Below are positions 28,237-37,168 of a stretch of 64,000 nucleotides of DNA, piece after piece. This stretch comes from an uncultured SAR116 cluster alpha proteobacterium. GTDB lineage: Bacteria; Pseudomonadota; Alphaproteobacteria; Puniceispirillales; Marisalimonadaceae. The first letter of the stretch is position 1. Each line of letters opens with the position of its first letter. A program made the translations under genes and the position numbers. Where the stretch lies: positions 124,001-188,000 of the forward strand of contig CACMRG010000001.1 in the NCBI GenBank assembly GCA_902616005.1, read 5' to 3'. The notes beneath the pieces were generated by a model that saw only the letters and a list, made by a program, of their open reading frames with translations, was not told where the DNA came from and searched no databases.

Positions 28237-28920
28237 TTACTTTGTTAGTGCTATTTTTATTGAATAAGCTGAAATTAAAGGTGAAATAATTAGCAAAATT
28301 AAACAAACTGTAATTAATAAATACAAGTTTGGTAACGGGTCATAATTAGACTTCACTGCTTCGACAACTCCATTTCCAAATATAAATATAGGAATTGCAA
28401 GAGGTAATATCAACAAAGGGGATATAAGATTAGTTGATTTAGTACCAAGTGTTAAAGAAGAGCATATTGAACCAATTAAACAAAATCCTAAACTGCCAAT
28501 TGCAAATATAATAATGTTCCAAAAAATTATTAGAAAGGGGATGTTTAAAAGAATAGAAAAGATTGGAATAAAAATTGTTAAAGGAATTATTAAAAAAAAC
28601 CAAAATACAAAACATTTTATTAAAATTATAATTTCTAATAGCAATGGGGAGTAATAATATTGTTCTAACCAACCGTTTTTAAAATCACTAATGTAAATTT
28701 TATCTAATGTTGGAATAATTGATACTATTAAGGCTATCCAAACAATTGCATTAGAAACAAGAGTAAGTTTTTCTTCTGATGGCCCTACTGTTAAAGGAAA
28801 TAAAATGATGATTGCTATCATAAAAACGATTATATTCATAAAATTATTTATTGATCGTAAATAAGATTTAAATTCTTTTTCGATTAATGCTATTAAAATA
28901 TTTTTAAAATTAATTTTCAT
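28237..28920 (-). CDS. ccmB: Heme ABC exporter permease CcmB
   Basis: Permease partner of CcmA with about six membrane helices in 227 residues. The N-terminal LIALIEKEFKSYLRS and the middle region with DKIYISDFKNGWLEQYYYSP are typical of the family. It acts in the CcmAB(CD) complex that releases holo-CcmE using ATP. It is spaced 6 bases from both ccmA and ccmC. Confidence 0.93.
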   Translation of the reverse strand: MKINFKNILIALIEKEFKSYLRSINNFMNIIVFMIAIIILFPLTVGPSEEKLTLVSNAIVWIALIVSIIPTLDKIYISDFKNGWLEQYYYSPLLLEIIILIKCFVFWFFLIIPLTIFIPIFSILLNIPFLIIFWNIIIFAIGSLGFCLIGSICSSLTLGTKSTNLISPLLILPLAIPIFIFGNGVVEAVKSNYDPLPNLYLLITVCLILLIISPLISAYSIKIALTK

Positions 28921-28926
28921 AGATCA

Positions 28927-29556
28927 TTATAGTTTGATTATTTTAAAATTTTTATGATTAATTTTTTTTTCATGAGATGTTTGTAAAATTGTTCCATTCA
29001 TGTTTATGAACTTGTCCATAATTTTTTTTAAAAAAAGCTTACCATTCTCATCTAAATGATTTAAAGGTTCGTCAAGCAACCAACACTTCAATTTAAAACT
29101 TTCGTCAAAATTTAATTTAGACAATTCAGCTTTTTTTTTAATTCCTGAAGAACATTCGGAGACAAGAAAGTTTTTATATTTAAGTATACCAAAATTTTTT
29201 AAACTTTTTTCAATTTTATCAGTGTTAAGATCCCATCCTTTGAGGCCGCACCAAATTTTCAGATTTTCTTCAATGGTAAGCTCATCACTTAAAGAACTAT
29301 TTTGCTTTATTAAAATATGTTCATTCAGCCAATCATTTTTTTTTAATTTACCAAATCTAATAATTGTTCCTGTATCTTCTTGCAATAGAGTGGAGATCAT
29401 CATTAAAAGACTAGTTTTCCCTGATCCGTTTTCACCTTTTATGATGTTTAATCCTGGACACAAAAACTCTATGTTAAGACTAGAAAAAATAGTTTTTAAT
29501 CCTCTAGTCAAAGAGATATTTTTTAGAATCATATTGTCTTTCAATCTACTTGTCAT
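28927..29556 (-). CDS. ccmA: Heme ABC exporter ATP-binding protein CcmA
   Basis: ATPase of the CcmAB complex and first gene of the ccm operon. The Walker A motif is GENGSGKT (41-48) and the Walker B motif is CWLLDEPLNHLD. The ABC signature reads SSGIKKKAELSKL, which departs from the usual LSxGQ. The stated ATG at 29556 gives 209 residues; an internal ATG at 29532 (MILKNISL) would give the more usual start and cannot be ruled out. The operon promoter must lie in the 234-base gap shared with acnB. Confidence 0.92.
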   Translation of the reverse strand: MTSRLKDNMILKNISLTRGLKTIFSSLNIEFLCPGLNIIKGENGSGKTSLLMMISTLLQEDTGTIIRFGKLKKNDWLNEHILIKQNSSLSDELTIEENLKIWCGLKGWDLNTDKIEKSLKNFGILKYKNFLVSECSSGIKKKAELSKLNFDESFKLKCWLLDEPLNHLDENGKLFLKKIMDKFINMNGTILQTSHEKKINHKNFKIIKL

Positions 29557-29701
29557 GTAATAGTTAAATTATTCTTAAAGCATATATAGTAATTTAATAC
29601 TATTTTAACTAATTTTTTTAATTTAAAATAAAATATCTCTCAATCTAATAAGAACCCTTTTTTAGATACATGATTAAGTTATTTTTTAAAGTTCAGTAAA
29701 C

Positions 29702-29731
29702 TTGACGTTACTGTTAGTAAAAAGTTATATT
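29702..29731 (+). promoter_or_regulatory. Putative sigma70-type promoter of acnB with a dyad in the spacer
   Basis: In the 234-base gap before acnB, TTGACG (29702-29707) and TATATT (29726-29731) form a -35/-10 pair with an 18-base spacer. Within the spacer, TTACTGTTAGTAA (29708-29720) is a perfect 5-base inverted repeat with a 3-base loop, in a position where a repressor could block polymerase. This is the only TTGACN match I noticed in the gap. AT-rich sequence produces such matches by chance, so confidence is modest. Confidence 0.4.
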
Positions 29732-29790
29732 GATATAAACATTTTTTAATAATATTTTCATAACTAAAAAAATTAAAATACGGAATTGTA

Positions 29791-32583
29791 ATGAAATTAT
29801 ACAAAAATTATCTTGATGAAATTGAGAGTAGAAAAAATCAATCTTTAAAACCAAAGCCAATCGATGATGGATCATTACTAAAAGAAATTATTTTTCATAT
29901 AAAAGATAATAAGAGTGAATATAGAAAAGATTGTCTTAATCATTTTATATACAACACCTTACCAGGCACAACTAGTGCGGCAGAAGAAAAGGCTATATTT
30001 TTAAAAGAAATTATCAGTAATAAAATATCTGTAGATGAAATATCAATTGATTTTGCATTTGAGCTATTATCACATATGAAAGGTGGACCTTCTGTAAAAG
30101 TTTTACTAGATTTTGCGTTAGGTGAAGATATTGTTTTAGCAACAAAAGCTCTAGATATTCTCAAAACACAAGTTTTTTTATATGATGCAGATACCTCAAG
30201 AATAGAAGAGGCTTTTAAAAAAGGGAATAATATAGCAAAGCAACTTTTAGAAAGTTATGCTAAAGCAGAATTTTTTACAAATTTACCTGAAATAGAAGAA
30301 GAAATTGAAGTTGTTACTTATGTTGCCGCTGAAGGTGATATTTCGACTGATTTACTTTCTCCTGGAAACCAAGCCCATTCCAGATCTGATAGAGAATTAC
30401 ATGGCAAATGTATGATTTCTGAAGAAGCTCAAGCTGAAATTAAAAAATTACAAGAAAAGCATCCAAATAAAAGAGTAATGCTTGTCGCAGAAAAAGGAAC
30501 AATGGGAGTTGGATCATCTAGAATGTCTGGAGTTAATAATGTTGCATTATGGACTGGTATTCAAGCAAGCCCATACATTCCATTTGTTAATATTGCCCCA
30601 ATTGTAGCAGGAACTAATGGTATTTCTCCTATATTTCTTACAACAGTTGGGGTAACAGGTGGAATTGGAGTTGACCTTAAAAATTGGGTTAAGAAAATTG
30701 GTTCAGATGGCAAACCTATACTTAATAATGATAATAATCCTGTTTTAGAAGAAAAGTACTCAGTAGAAACAGGAACAATTTTAAAAATTAATTCTAAACA
30801 AAAAAAGCTGTTTAATGCAAATGGAGATGAAGAGCTTGCTGATTTAACATCTTCTTTTACTCCACAAAAATTAGAATTTATGAAAGCAGGGGGTTCCTAT
30901 GCAATAGTGTTTGGAAAAAAGATTCAAAATTTTGCCTGTAAGGTCTTGGATATAGAACTTAATTCTGCTTTTGCACCATCAAAAGAAATTTTTCACAAAA
31001 ATCAGGGTCTAACTGCTGTAGAAAAAATATTTAATGCTAATGCTTTAGGTATTAAAGAAGGTTCTGTTTTACACGCAGGCTCTGATGTAAGAGTAAAAGT
31101 AAATATTGTTGGGTCTCAAGATACAACAGGATTAATGACATCTCAAGAATTGGAAGCAATGGCTGCAACTATAATTTCACCTTCAGTTGATGGTGCCTAT
31201 CAGTCAGGATGTCATACTGCTTCAGTTTGGGATTTTAAAGCACAAGAAAATACTCCTAAGCTTATGAAATTTATGAATGATTTTGGACTTATTACAGGAA
31301 GAGATCCAAAAGGAGTTTATCATTCTATGACTGACGTTATACATAAAGTTTTAAATGATATAACAGTTGATGATTGGTCAATAATCATTGGAGGAGATTC
31401 TCATACCAGAATGTCCAAAGGTGTTGCTTTTGGAGCAGATTCTGGAACAGTTGCTCTAGCTTTAGCAACTGGCGAAGCGTCAATGCCAATACCTGAAAGT
31501 GTAAAAGTCACCTTTGTCGGAAAAATGGCTGATCACATGGATTTTCGTGATATTGTACATGCAACACAATCTCAAATGCTTCAACAGTTTGGAGATAATA
31601 TTTTTCAAGGAAAAATAATTGAAGTTCATCTTGGTACTTTATTAGCAGACCAAGCGTTTACTTTTACTGATTGGACTGCTGAAATGAAAGCAAAAGCTTC
31701 AATCTGTATTTCCAATGACAATACTCTAATAGAATCTTTAAAAATTGCTAAGTATAGAATTAAAGTGATGATCGATAAAGGCATGGATAATGATAACAAA
31801 ATGTTAGAAAACCTTATTAAAATTGCTGATAAGAGGATTAACGAAATCCAAAATGGTACTAAGCCTGCATTAGCTCCTGATAATAATGCAAAATATTCCA
31901 ATGAAGTAATTATTAATCTAGATGAAATTAACGAACCAATGATAGCTGATCCAGATGTCAATAATATTGATGTTTCGAAACGGTACACTCATGATACAAT
32001 AAGGCCAATTTCTTATTACAAGGCTGAAAAAAAGGTTGATTTAGGTTTTGTAGGCTCCTGTATGGTTCATAAAGGAGATATCAAAATTGTGGCCCAAATG
32101 TTAAAAAATCTAGAAAAAGATAAGGGTAATGTTGAATTTAATGCACCACTAGTTGTAGCAGCACCAACCTATAACATTGTGGATGAGCTAAAAGAAGAGG
32201 GTGACTGGAACATTCTTCAAAAATATTCAGGTTTTGAGTTTAATGATGAAAAACCAAAAGAAAATGCACGTCAAGAATATGATAACATTTTATATCTTGA
32301 GAGGCCTGGATGTAATCTTTGTATGGGCAATCAAGAAAAAGCATCTAAAGGAGATACAGTTTTAGCAACTTCAACTAGGCTTTTTAAAGGTAGAGTTGTT
32401 GAAGACTCAAGTGAAAAAAAAGGTGAGTCATTGCTCGCTTCAACGCCAGTAGTAGTTTTATCTGCTATACTTGGAAGAACACCATCACTTGAGGAATACA
32501 CTACTGCAGTTGAGGGAATAAATCTCACAAAATTTTCACCTCCAAAAATGACACCTAAAGACACGTTATCTGTCCATTTTTAA
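29791..32583 (+). CDS. acnB: Aconitate hydratase B (possibly also 2-methylisocitrate dehydratase)
   Basis: TCA cycle enzyme interconverting citrate and isocitrate through a 4Fe-4S cluster. The cluster cysteines are C757 (GSCMVHKG), C841 and C844 (GCNLCMG). An N-terminal HEAT-like domain is followed by the swivel domain and the catalytic core. At 930 residues it is longer than the E. coli enzyme (865). The spacing between the first and second cluster cysteines is about 25 residues greater, in keeping with an alphaproteobacterial subgroup. The CoA-transferase gene follows 17 bases later, suggesting co-transcription. Confidence 0.96.
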   Translation: MKLYKNYLDEIESRKNQSLKPKPIDDGSLLKEIIFHIKDNKSEYRKDCLNHFIYNTLPGTTSAAEEKAIFLKEIISNKISVDEISIDFAFELLSHMKGGPSVKVLLDFALGEDIVLATKALDILKTQVFLYDADTSRIEEAFKKGNNIAKQLLESYAKAEFFTNLPEIEEEIEVVTYVAAEGDISTDLLSPGNQAHSRSDRELHGKCMISEEAQAEIKKLQEKHPNKRVMLVAEKGTMGVGSSRMSGVNNVALWTGIQASPYIPFVNIAPIVAGTNGISPIFLTTVGVTGGIGVDLKNWVKKIGSDGKPILNNDNNPVLEEKYSVETGTILKINSKQKKLFNANGDEELADLTSSFTPQKLEFMKAGGSYAIVFGKKIQNFACKVLDIELNSAFAPSKEIFHKNQGLTAVEKIFNANALGIKEGSVLHAGSDVRVKVNIVGSQDTTGLMTSQELEAMAATIISPSVDGAYQSGCHTASVWDFKAQENTPKLMKFMNDFGLITGRDPKGVYHSMTDVIHKVLNDITVDDWSIIIGGDSHTRMSKGVAFGADSGTVALALATGEASMPIPESVKVTFVGKMADHMDFRDIVHATQSQMLQQFGDNIFQGKIIEVHLGTLLADQAFTFTDWTAEMKAKASICISNDNTLIESLKIAKYRIKVMIDKGMDNDNKMLENLIKIADKRINEIQNGTKPALAPDNNAKYSNEVIINLDEINEPMIADPDVNNIDVSKRYTHDTIRPISYYKAEKKVDLGFVGSCMVHKGDIKIVAQMLKNLEKDKGNVEFNAPLVVAAPTYNIVDELKEEGDWNILQKYSGFEFNDEKPKENARQEYDNILYLERPGCNLCMGNQEKASKGDTVLATSTRLFKGRVVEDSSEKKGESLLASTPVVVLSAILGRTPSLEEYTTAVEGINLTKFSPPKMTPKDTLSVHF

Positions 32584-32600
32584 TTGATGATTGATACACA

Positions 32601-33794
32601 ATGATACGACCATTAGAAGGTATAACGATATTAGATTTATCTTCAATTCTCATGGTTCCTTATTGTACTAGGATACTTGCTGATTTAGGGGCTAACGTTA
32701 TCAAGATTGAATCTCTGGTAGGTGATAATACAAGATATATTGGTCCATATGAAAATAAATCTATGGGGGCTGTTTTTTTAAATTTAAATAGAAATAAGAA
32801 AAGTGTGTCAGTTGATCTTAAAACTCTAAAAGGAAAGGAAATTATATTTAAACTTATAAAAAAATCTGATGTTTTTATTTCTAATATTAGAAAGTCTGCT
32901 CTTTCAAGACTTGGTTTTGATCATAAAACATTTGTAAAATATAACGATAAAATTATTACTGCCTTTGCTGTTGGCTTTTCTAGTGATGGACCTTATAGAG
33001 ACTTGCCTGCGTATGATGATATAATACAAGCTGCAAGTGGCATGGCTAGTTATCAAGAAGCTTATTCTGATCAACCATCTTATACATCAGGAGCCACTGC
33101 AGATAAAGCAACAGGTCTTATGTTAGCGTTAAGTGTGGTTTCAAGTTTATTTAAAAGAAATAAAGATAACAAAGATTTAGAGGTAGAAGTACCTATGTTT
33201 GAGACAATGGTAGATTTTACCTTAGTAGAACATTTATATGGCTACAATTTTTTGCCTCCAAAAGATGAGCCAGTTTATCCACGACAATCTTCTCCAAATA
33301 GAAAACCTTACGAAACTAAAGACGGTTTTATTGCGGTATTGCCTTATAATGACGAACAATGGTTAAGGTTTTTAAAATTTATTAAAAAAGAATATCTAAT
33401 TAAAACCAAAAAATTTTCAACTTTAGAAAATAGAAATAAGAATGTTGATGAGCTTTATTCTTTGTTAGTAAAAGAACTTAAAAAAGAAAAAACAAATTTT
33501 TGGATAAAAAAACTTAGAGAAATCGATATTCCTTCAATGAAAATAAATAAACCTAAAGATCTATTTATTGATGAACATCTTAAAAAGACAAATTTTTTTA
33601 AAACATATAAGCATTCAACTGAGGGTGATTTGATGTATCCTCAGCTACCAGTGTATTTTAATAATGAAAGGGATAATGAAAGTAAATTTGAAGCGCCAAA
33701 TCTTGGTAATAAGACTAAAGAAATATTGATTGATTTGGGATATGATAAAAATGAAATTGAAAATTTGAGAAAAGAAAAAGTTATTTTTTTTTAA
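32601..33794 (+). CDS. Class III CoA-transferase (CaiB/BaiF family)
   Basis: Moves CoA between carboxylic acids. The opening PLEGITILDLSSILMVPYCTRILADLGANVIKIE is the family's; within it the conserved pattern is DLGANVIKIE. D168 in ADKATG aligns with the catalytic aspartate that forms the acyl-anhydride intermediate (D169 in formyl-CoA transferase). The region SPNRKPYETKDGFIAVLPY is also typical. It has 397 residues and lies between acnB and the beta-hydroxyacid dehydrogenase gene with short gaps (17 and 19 bases). The acyl donor and acceptor are unknown. Confidence 0.88.
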   Translation: MIRPLEGITILDLSSILMVPYCTRILADLGANVIKIESLVGDNTRYIGPYENKSMGAVFLNLNRNKKSVSVDLKTLKGKEIIFKLIKKSDVFISNIRKSALSRLGFDHKTFVKYNDKIITAFAVGFSSDGPYRDLPAYDDIIQAASGMASYQEAYSDQPSYTSGATADKATGLMLALSVVSSLFKRNKDNKDLEVEVPMFETMVDFTLVEHLYGYNFLPPKDEPVYPRQSSPNRKPYETKDGFIAVLPYNDEQWLRFLKFIKKEYLIKTKKFSTLENRNKNVDELYSLLVKELKKEKTNFWIKKLREIDIPSMKINKPKDLFIDEHLKKTNFFKTYKHSTEGDLMYPQLPVYFNNERDNESKFEAPNLGNKTKEILIDLGYDKNEIENLRKEKVIFF

Positions 33795-33813
33795 TAATAA
33801 TGGAGACTAATAG

Positions 33814-34650
33814 ATGAAAGAAATAGGTTTTGTAGGTTTGGGTGCAATGGGATCAGCAATGGCTCCTTTATTATCTAAAGCAGATTTTAATGTTTATGGA
33901 TATGACATAAATAATCCTAAGGATAGTACTGAAATTAATATTGTTACATCTGTAAAAGAGCTTTCAGATAAAGAAGTGATAATCTTCATGTTACCTGATG
34001 GTAAAATTGTAAATAAAGTAGTTCACGAACTTATAAATTTTGAAACTAAATCAATTATGATAGACATGTCATCAAGTGACCCTAACGACACTCTAAATTT
34101 AGGAAATGAATTAATTAAAAAAAATATTGAGTTTATTGATGCACCTGTTTCTGGAGGAGTTGCAAGAGCAATAACTGGGAAATTAATTATAATGGTTGGT
34201 GGCAACGAAGTTACTATAAGTAAAGTTGATAAAATATTAAATGTAATGGGTAGTGTAAAAAGGGCCGGACCTCTGGGTGCCGGTCATGCTATGAAATCCC
34301 TAAACAATTACGTTTCCGCTGCAGGATTAATTGCTAGTTTTGAAGCCTTAAATACTGCTAAAAAATATGGAATTGAAGCAAGAAATTTTATAGAAATAAT
34401 TAATGGTGCGACTGGAAAAAATAATACAACAGAAGTTAAGTTGGAAAAATTTGTAGTATCTGAAAAATATAATGCTGGTTTCGCACTAGATTTGATGATT
34501 AAAGATGTTTCGATTGCTCATCAATTAATTCAAAAAATGAGCTCTGATAATCCATTATCAAAACAAGTGCTAGCATACTTAGAAAACTCTTATAAAATAC
34601 TTGGAAAAAACTCTGATCATACTGAGGTTTTCAAAGTCTTAAAGAATTAG
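33814..34650 (+). CDS. NAD(P)-dependent beta-hydroxyacid dehydrogenase (3-hydroxyisobutyrate dehydrogenase-like)
   Basis: Rossmann-fold dehydrogenase of the 6-phosphogluconate/3-hydroxyisobutyrate family. The coenzyme motif GLGAMGSAM is at residues 8-16, the substrate-binding signature is DAPVSGG, and the catalytic lysine is K161 in GAGHAMKSLNN. The total is 278 residues. Family members act on 3-hydroxyisobutyrate, tartronate semialdehyde, or related acids, and nothing here decides between them. It ends 3 bases before the convergent ThDP enzyme gene. A good ribosome binding site (GGAG) precedes the ATG. Confidence 0.87.
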   Translation: MKEIGFVGLGAMGSAMAPLLSKADFNVYGYDINNPKDSTEINIVTSVKELSDKEVIIFMLPDGKIVNKVVHELINFETKSIMIDMSSSDPNDTLNLGNELIKKNIEFIDAPVSGGVARAITGKLIIMVGGNEVTISKVDKILNVMGSVKRAGPLGAGHAMKSLNNYVSAAGLIASFEALNTAKKYGIEARNFIEIINGATGKNNTTEVKLEKFVVSEKYNAGFALDLMIKDVSIAHQLIQKMSSDNPLSKQVLAYLENSYKILGKNSDHTEVFKVLKN

Positions 34651-34653
34651 TTT

Positions 34654-36300
34654 CTAATTTTGAAGTTCTTCTATGGTTGTAGTACTAGTATTAATTTCTA
34701 AACTCATATTATACTCAATCAAAACTGATTCGTTAAGATCAATTGCTTTTTTTAAAGTAGGTTGAATCTGATCAATTGAATTAATTGTAAAACCTTTAAG
34801 TCCAAAACTTTTTGCATATTCTTCAAAATTTGGATTTATAAGCGTTGTAGCGTAATGTTCTCTTTTAGGGTAATGAACCTCTTGGTGATATCTTATAGTT
34901 CCATAGTGATTGTTATTAGCAACAATCACAATAATTTTTGCCTTTTTTAATGATGCTGTAGCTAATTCTGACCCTGTCATTAAAGCACCTCCATCTCCAA
35001 CAATCACAAAGACTTTTTTGTCATGGTTTCTTAATGATGCGGCAATGCCAGCAGGTATACCCATTCCCATTGCACCAATTTCAGATCCTATTAATTTCAT
35101 TTTAGATTTAAATGGAAATCTATGATGCATCCAGCTCGTAAAGTTTCCCGCATCGTTTGTAATTATGCTATCTTCAGGAACTTGTTTTCCTAATTCATCA
35201 ATTAAGGCTCCAAAATCTAAACCATCTTCTGCTTCTCGAATGTCTAAGGTTGCTCTATTATTCATATATCTATTGTGACATTCATTTACCCAATCCGTGT
35301 TTTTATTAGATATATAATCAGTGTTGTTTAGTTTATTTAAAAAATTTTCTCCTTTAGATATTATAGAAACATCAGTTTTAAATAATTTATTAAAAAAATT
35401 CTTTTCAGGTAATACATGAATAAATTTTTGTGTATCACTTGGAAAAGTATAACCCATATTTGGAACACCATTCATTTGGTGGCCAATACAAATAACTAAA
35501 TCAGCTTGAAGAGCATTTTGTTTAATAGGCTCAGGAGGTCTTAATCCTAATTCTCCGGCATAGTAAATACTATCATTATCAATTAAATCCTGATGTTCAT
35601 AAGTACATAAAACAGGCAACGAAAATTTTTTGGCTATTTCTTTTATTAGAATTTTAGATTTCTTAGAGAATTGCAATTCACCTCCAACAACTAATATTGG
35701 TTTTTGAGCCTTTTTGATATGATCAAGTGTCTCTTTAATTTCTGGATTATTAGGTTCAGCATAAATCAAATTTATTGGATGTCCTGGTTTGTTTGAAATT
35801 TCTGCTTCAAGTACATCTGTTGGAATTGATATAACTACAGGTCCAGGAATTCCCTCTTTAGCAACTTTAAATGCGTTAGAGATTATTTTTGGTAAATCTT
35901 CAGGATCTTTAATTTCTTCAACTAATTTTGTCATATCAGCAAATGTTTTAGTAAAATCCATTTCTTGTAGATGCATTTTTCCTAAGTTTTTCCTACTTAC
36001 TTGACCTACAAATACTATCATTGGAATACCGCCCTGGTGTGCTGAGTGAACGGCAATTGAAATGTTTGTCGCTCCTGGGCCTCTGCTAACATAAGCTATA
36101 CCTGGTTCTCCAGTACACTTTGCGTCTGCAACTGCCATAAATCCAGCACCACCTTCATGTCTACAAGTGACAACATCAATAATTGGATTAGAAACTAATT
36201 CATTCATGACAGGTAAATAAGATTCTCCTGGCACGCAAAAAAATCTATCAACTTTATGGTTTTTTAGAGTTTCAATAAATACTGAAGATACTTTTGGCAT
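34654..36300 (-). CDS. Thiamine diphosphate-dependent enzyme, acetolactate synthase-like
   Basis: Three-domain ThDP enzyme of 548 residues. The catalytic glutamate E49 lies in CRHEGGAGFMAVADA, and SRGPGATN follows. The C-terminal ThDP/Mg motif runs from GDGGALMTGSEL to NNNHYGT (about 433-465). It differs from biosynthetic IlvB in length and in the lack of a small-subunit gene nearby. A catabolic 2-oxo acid decarboxylase or carboligase is likely, but the substrate is not evident. It lies 15 bases after the SDR gene on the same strand. Confidence 0.85.
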   Translation of the reverse strand: MPKVSSVFIETLKNHKVDRFFCVPGESYLPVMNELVSNPIIDVVTCRHEGGAGFMAVADAKCTGEPGIAYVSRGPGATNISIAVHSAHQGGIPMIVFVGQVSRKNLGKMHLQEMDFTKTFADMTKLVEEIKDPEDLPKIISNAFKVAKEGIPGPVVISIPTDVLEAEISNKPGHPINLIYAEPNNPEIKETLDHIKKAQKPILVVGGELQFSKKSKILIKEIAKKFSLPVLCTYEHQDLIDNDSIYYAGELGLRPPEPIKQNALQADLVICIGHQMNGVPNMGYTFPSDTQKFIHVLPEKNFFNKLFKTDVSIISKGENFLNKLNNTDYISNKNTDWVNECHNRYMNNRATLDIREAEDGLDFGALIDELGKQVPEDSIITNDAGNFTSWMHHRFPFKSKMKLIGSEIGAMGMGIPAGIAASLRNHDKKVFVIVGDGGALMTGSELATASLKKAKIIVIVANNNHYGTIRYHQEVHYPKREHYATTLINPNFEEYAKSFGLKGFTINSIDQIQPTLKKAIDLNESVLIEYNMSLEINTSTTTIEELQN

Positions 36301-36315
36301 TTTTTTCCTATATTT

Positions 36316-37089
36316 TTATATTGTAGGTTTAATTCCACCATCTAATGTTATAGATGTTCCATTAATATGTCTGACATTTTCTTTACATAAAAAATAGGTT
36401 AATTCTGCTATTTCTTCCGGCGTAGAAAATCTATCAAGTCCAGAAGCTTTTAAAGCATTTTCTTTAGCTTGATCAAATGATATATTTTCTCGATTTGCAT
36501 TGGCTTGAATAATCGAAATCAATCTTTTTGTTGAAGTCATTCCAGGATGTATAACATTTATATTGACATTATCTTGAATCCCTCTTTTAGAAAGAGCCTT
36601 ACATAAATTTTCTAGGGCTGAATTAACAGCTCCACCAACTGTGAAATTAGGATTTGGTGTGTTAGCCATTTGACCGTTTATTGCAACAACCCATCCTTTT
36701 TTTTGTTTTAAATTTGTCCATAAACCTTTTAGCAATCTAACAACACTATAAAACTTTAAATCAAATCCATCAAAAAAATCATCAATAGGTTGTGATAGGA
36801 AATCACCACTCTTTGTATCACCTGCTGAAAAAATAACAGTATCTAAATCTTTAAAGTTATTTTGTATATCTGAAAGTACATTATTGCACCCTTGTTCAGT
36901 TTTAAGATTAGTAGCATAATAATGTATTTTAGAATTGTTACCTTTGTTAATTTCTTTAGAAGTATATTGAAGTGTTTTTTTATTAGAAGAAATTAGGTAT
37001 ATTTCACAGTCATCAAGTGCAAATTTTTTTGCAATAGCTTTTCCAATACCTTTACTAGCTCCAGTAATGACTATTTTTCTATTTTTCAT
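36316..37089 (-). CDS. SDR-fold protein lacking the canonical Tyr-Lys catalytic pair
   Basis: Short-chain dehydrogenase/reductase of 257 residues. The nucleotide-binding motif TGASKGIG (9-16) and the C-terminal region HINGTSITLDGG are normal. At the active site, the usual Ser-Tyr-x3-Lys is absent. Aligning on the following ALENL helix, the serine, tyrosine and lysine positions are G139, G152 and N156. The protein may bind a nucleotide without standard SDR chemistry, or use another catalytic arrangement. It is the first gene of a two-gene unit with the ThDP enzyme. Confidence 0.85.
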   Translation of the reverse strand: MKNRKIVITGASKGIGKAIAKKFALDDCEIYLISSNKKTLQYTSKEINKGNNSKIHYYATNLKTEQGCNNVLSDIQNNFKDLDTVIFSAGDTKSGDFLSQPIDDFFDGFDLKFYSVVRLLKGLWTNLKQKKGWVVAINGQMANTPNPNFTVGGAVNSALENLCKALSKRGIQDNVNINVIHPGMTSTKRLISIIQANANRENISFDQAKENALKASGLDRFSTPEEIAELTYFLCKENVRHINGTSITLDGGIKPTI

Positions 37090-37168
37090 ATTATTGTTCC
37101 ATCAATTTGATAATATTATAACTTTATTATAAATATTAATTAATACAACAAAACATAAAATTAATGTA

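Noticed and set aside
32601-36300. Oxalate degradation pair (formyl-CoA transferase plus oxalyl-CoA decarboxylase)
   Set aside because: The CoA-transferase and ThDP enzyme are of the right broad families, but I see no specific oxalate signature in the ThDP enzyme and the two genes are not co-directional. I kept the cluster as unassigned.
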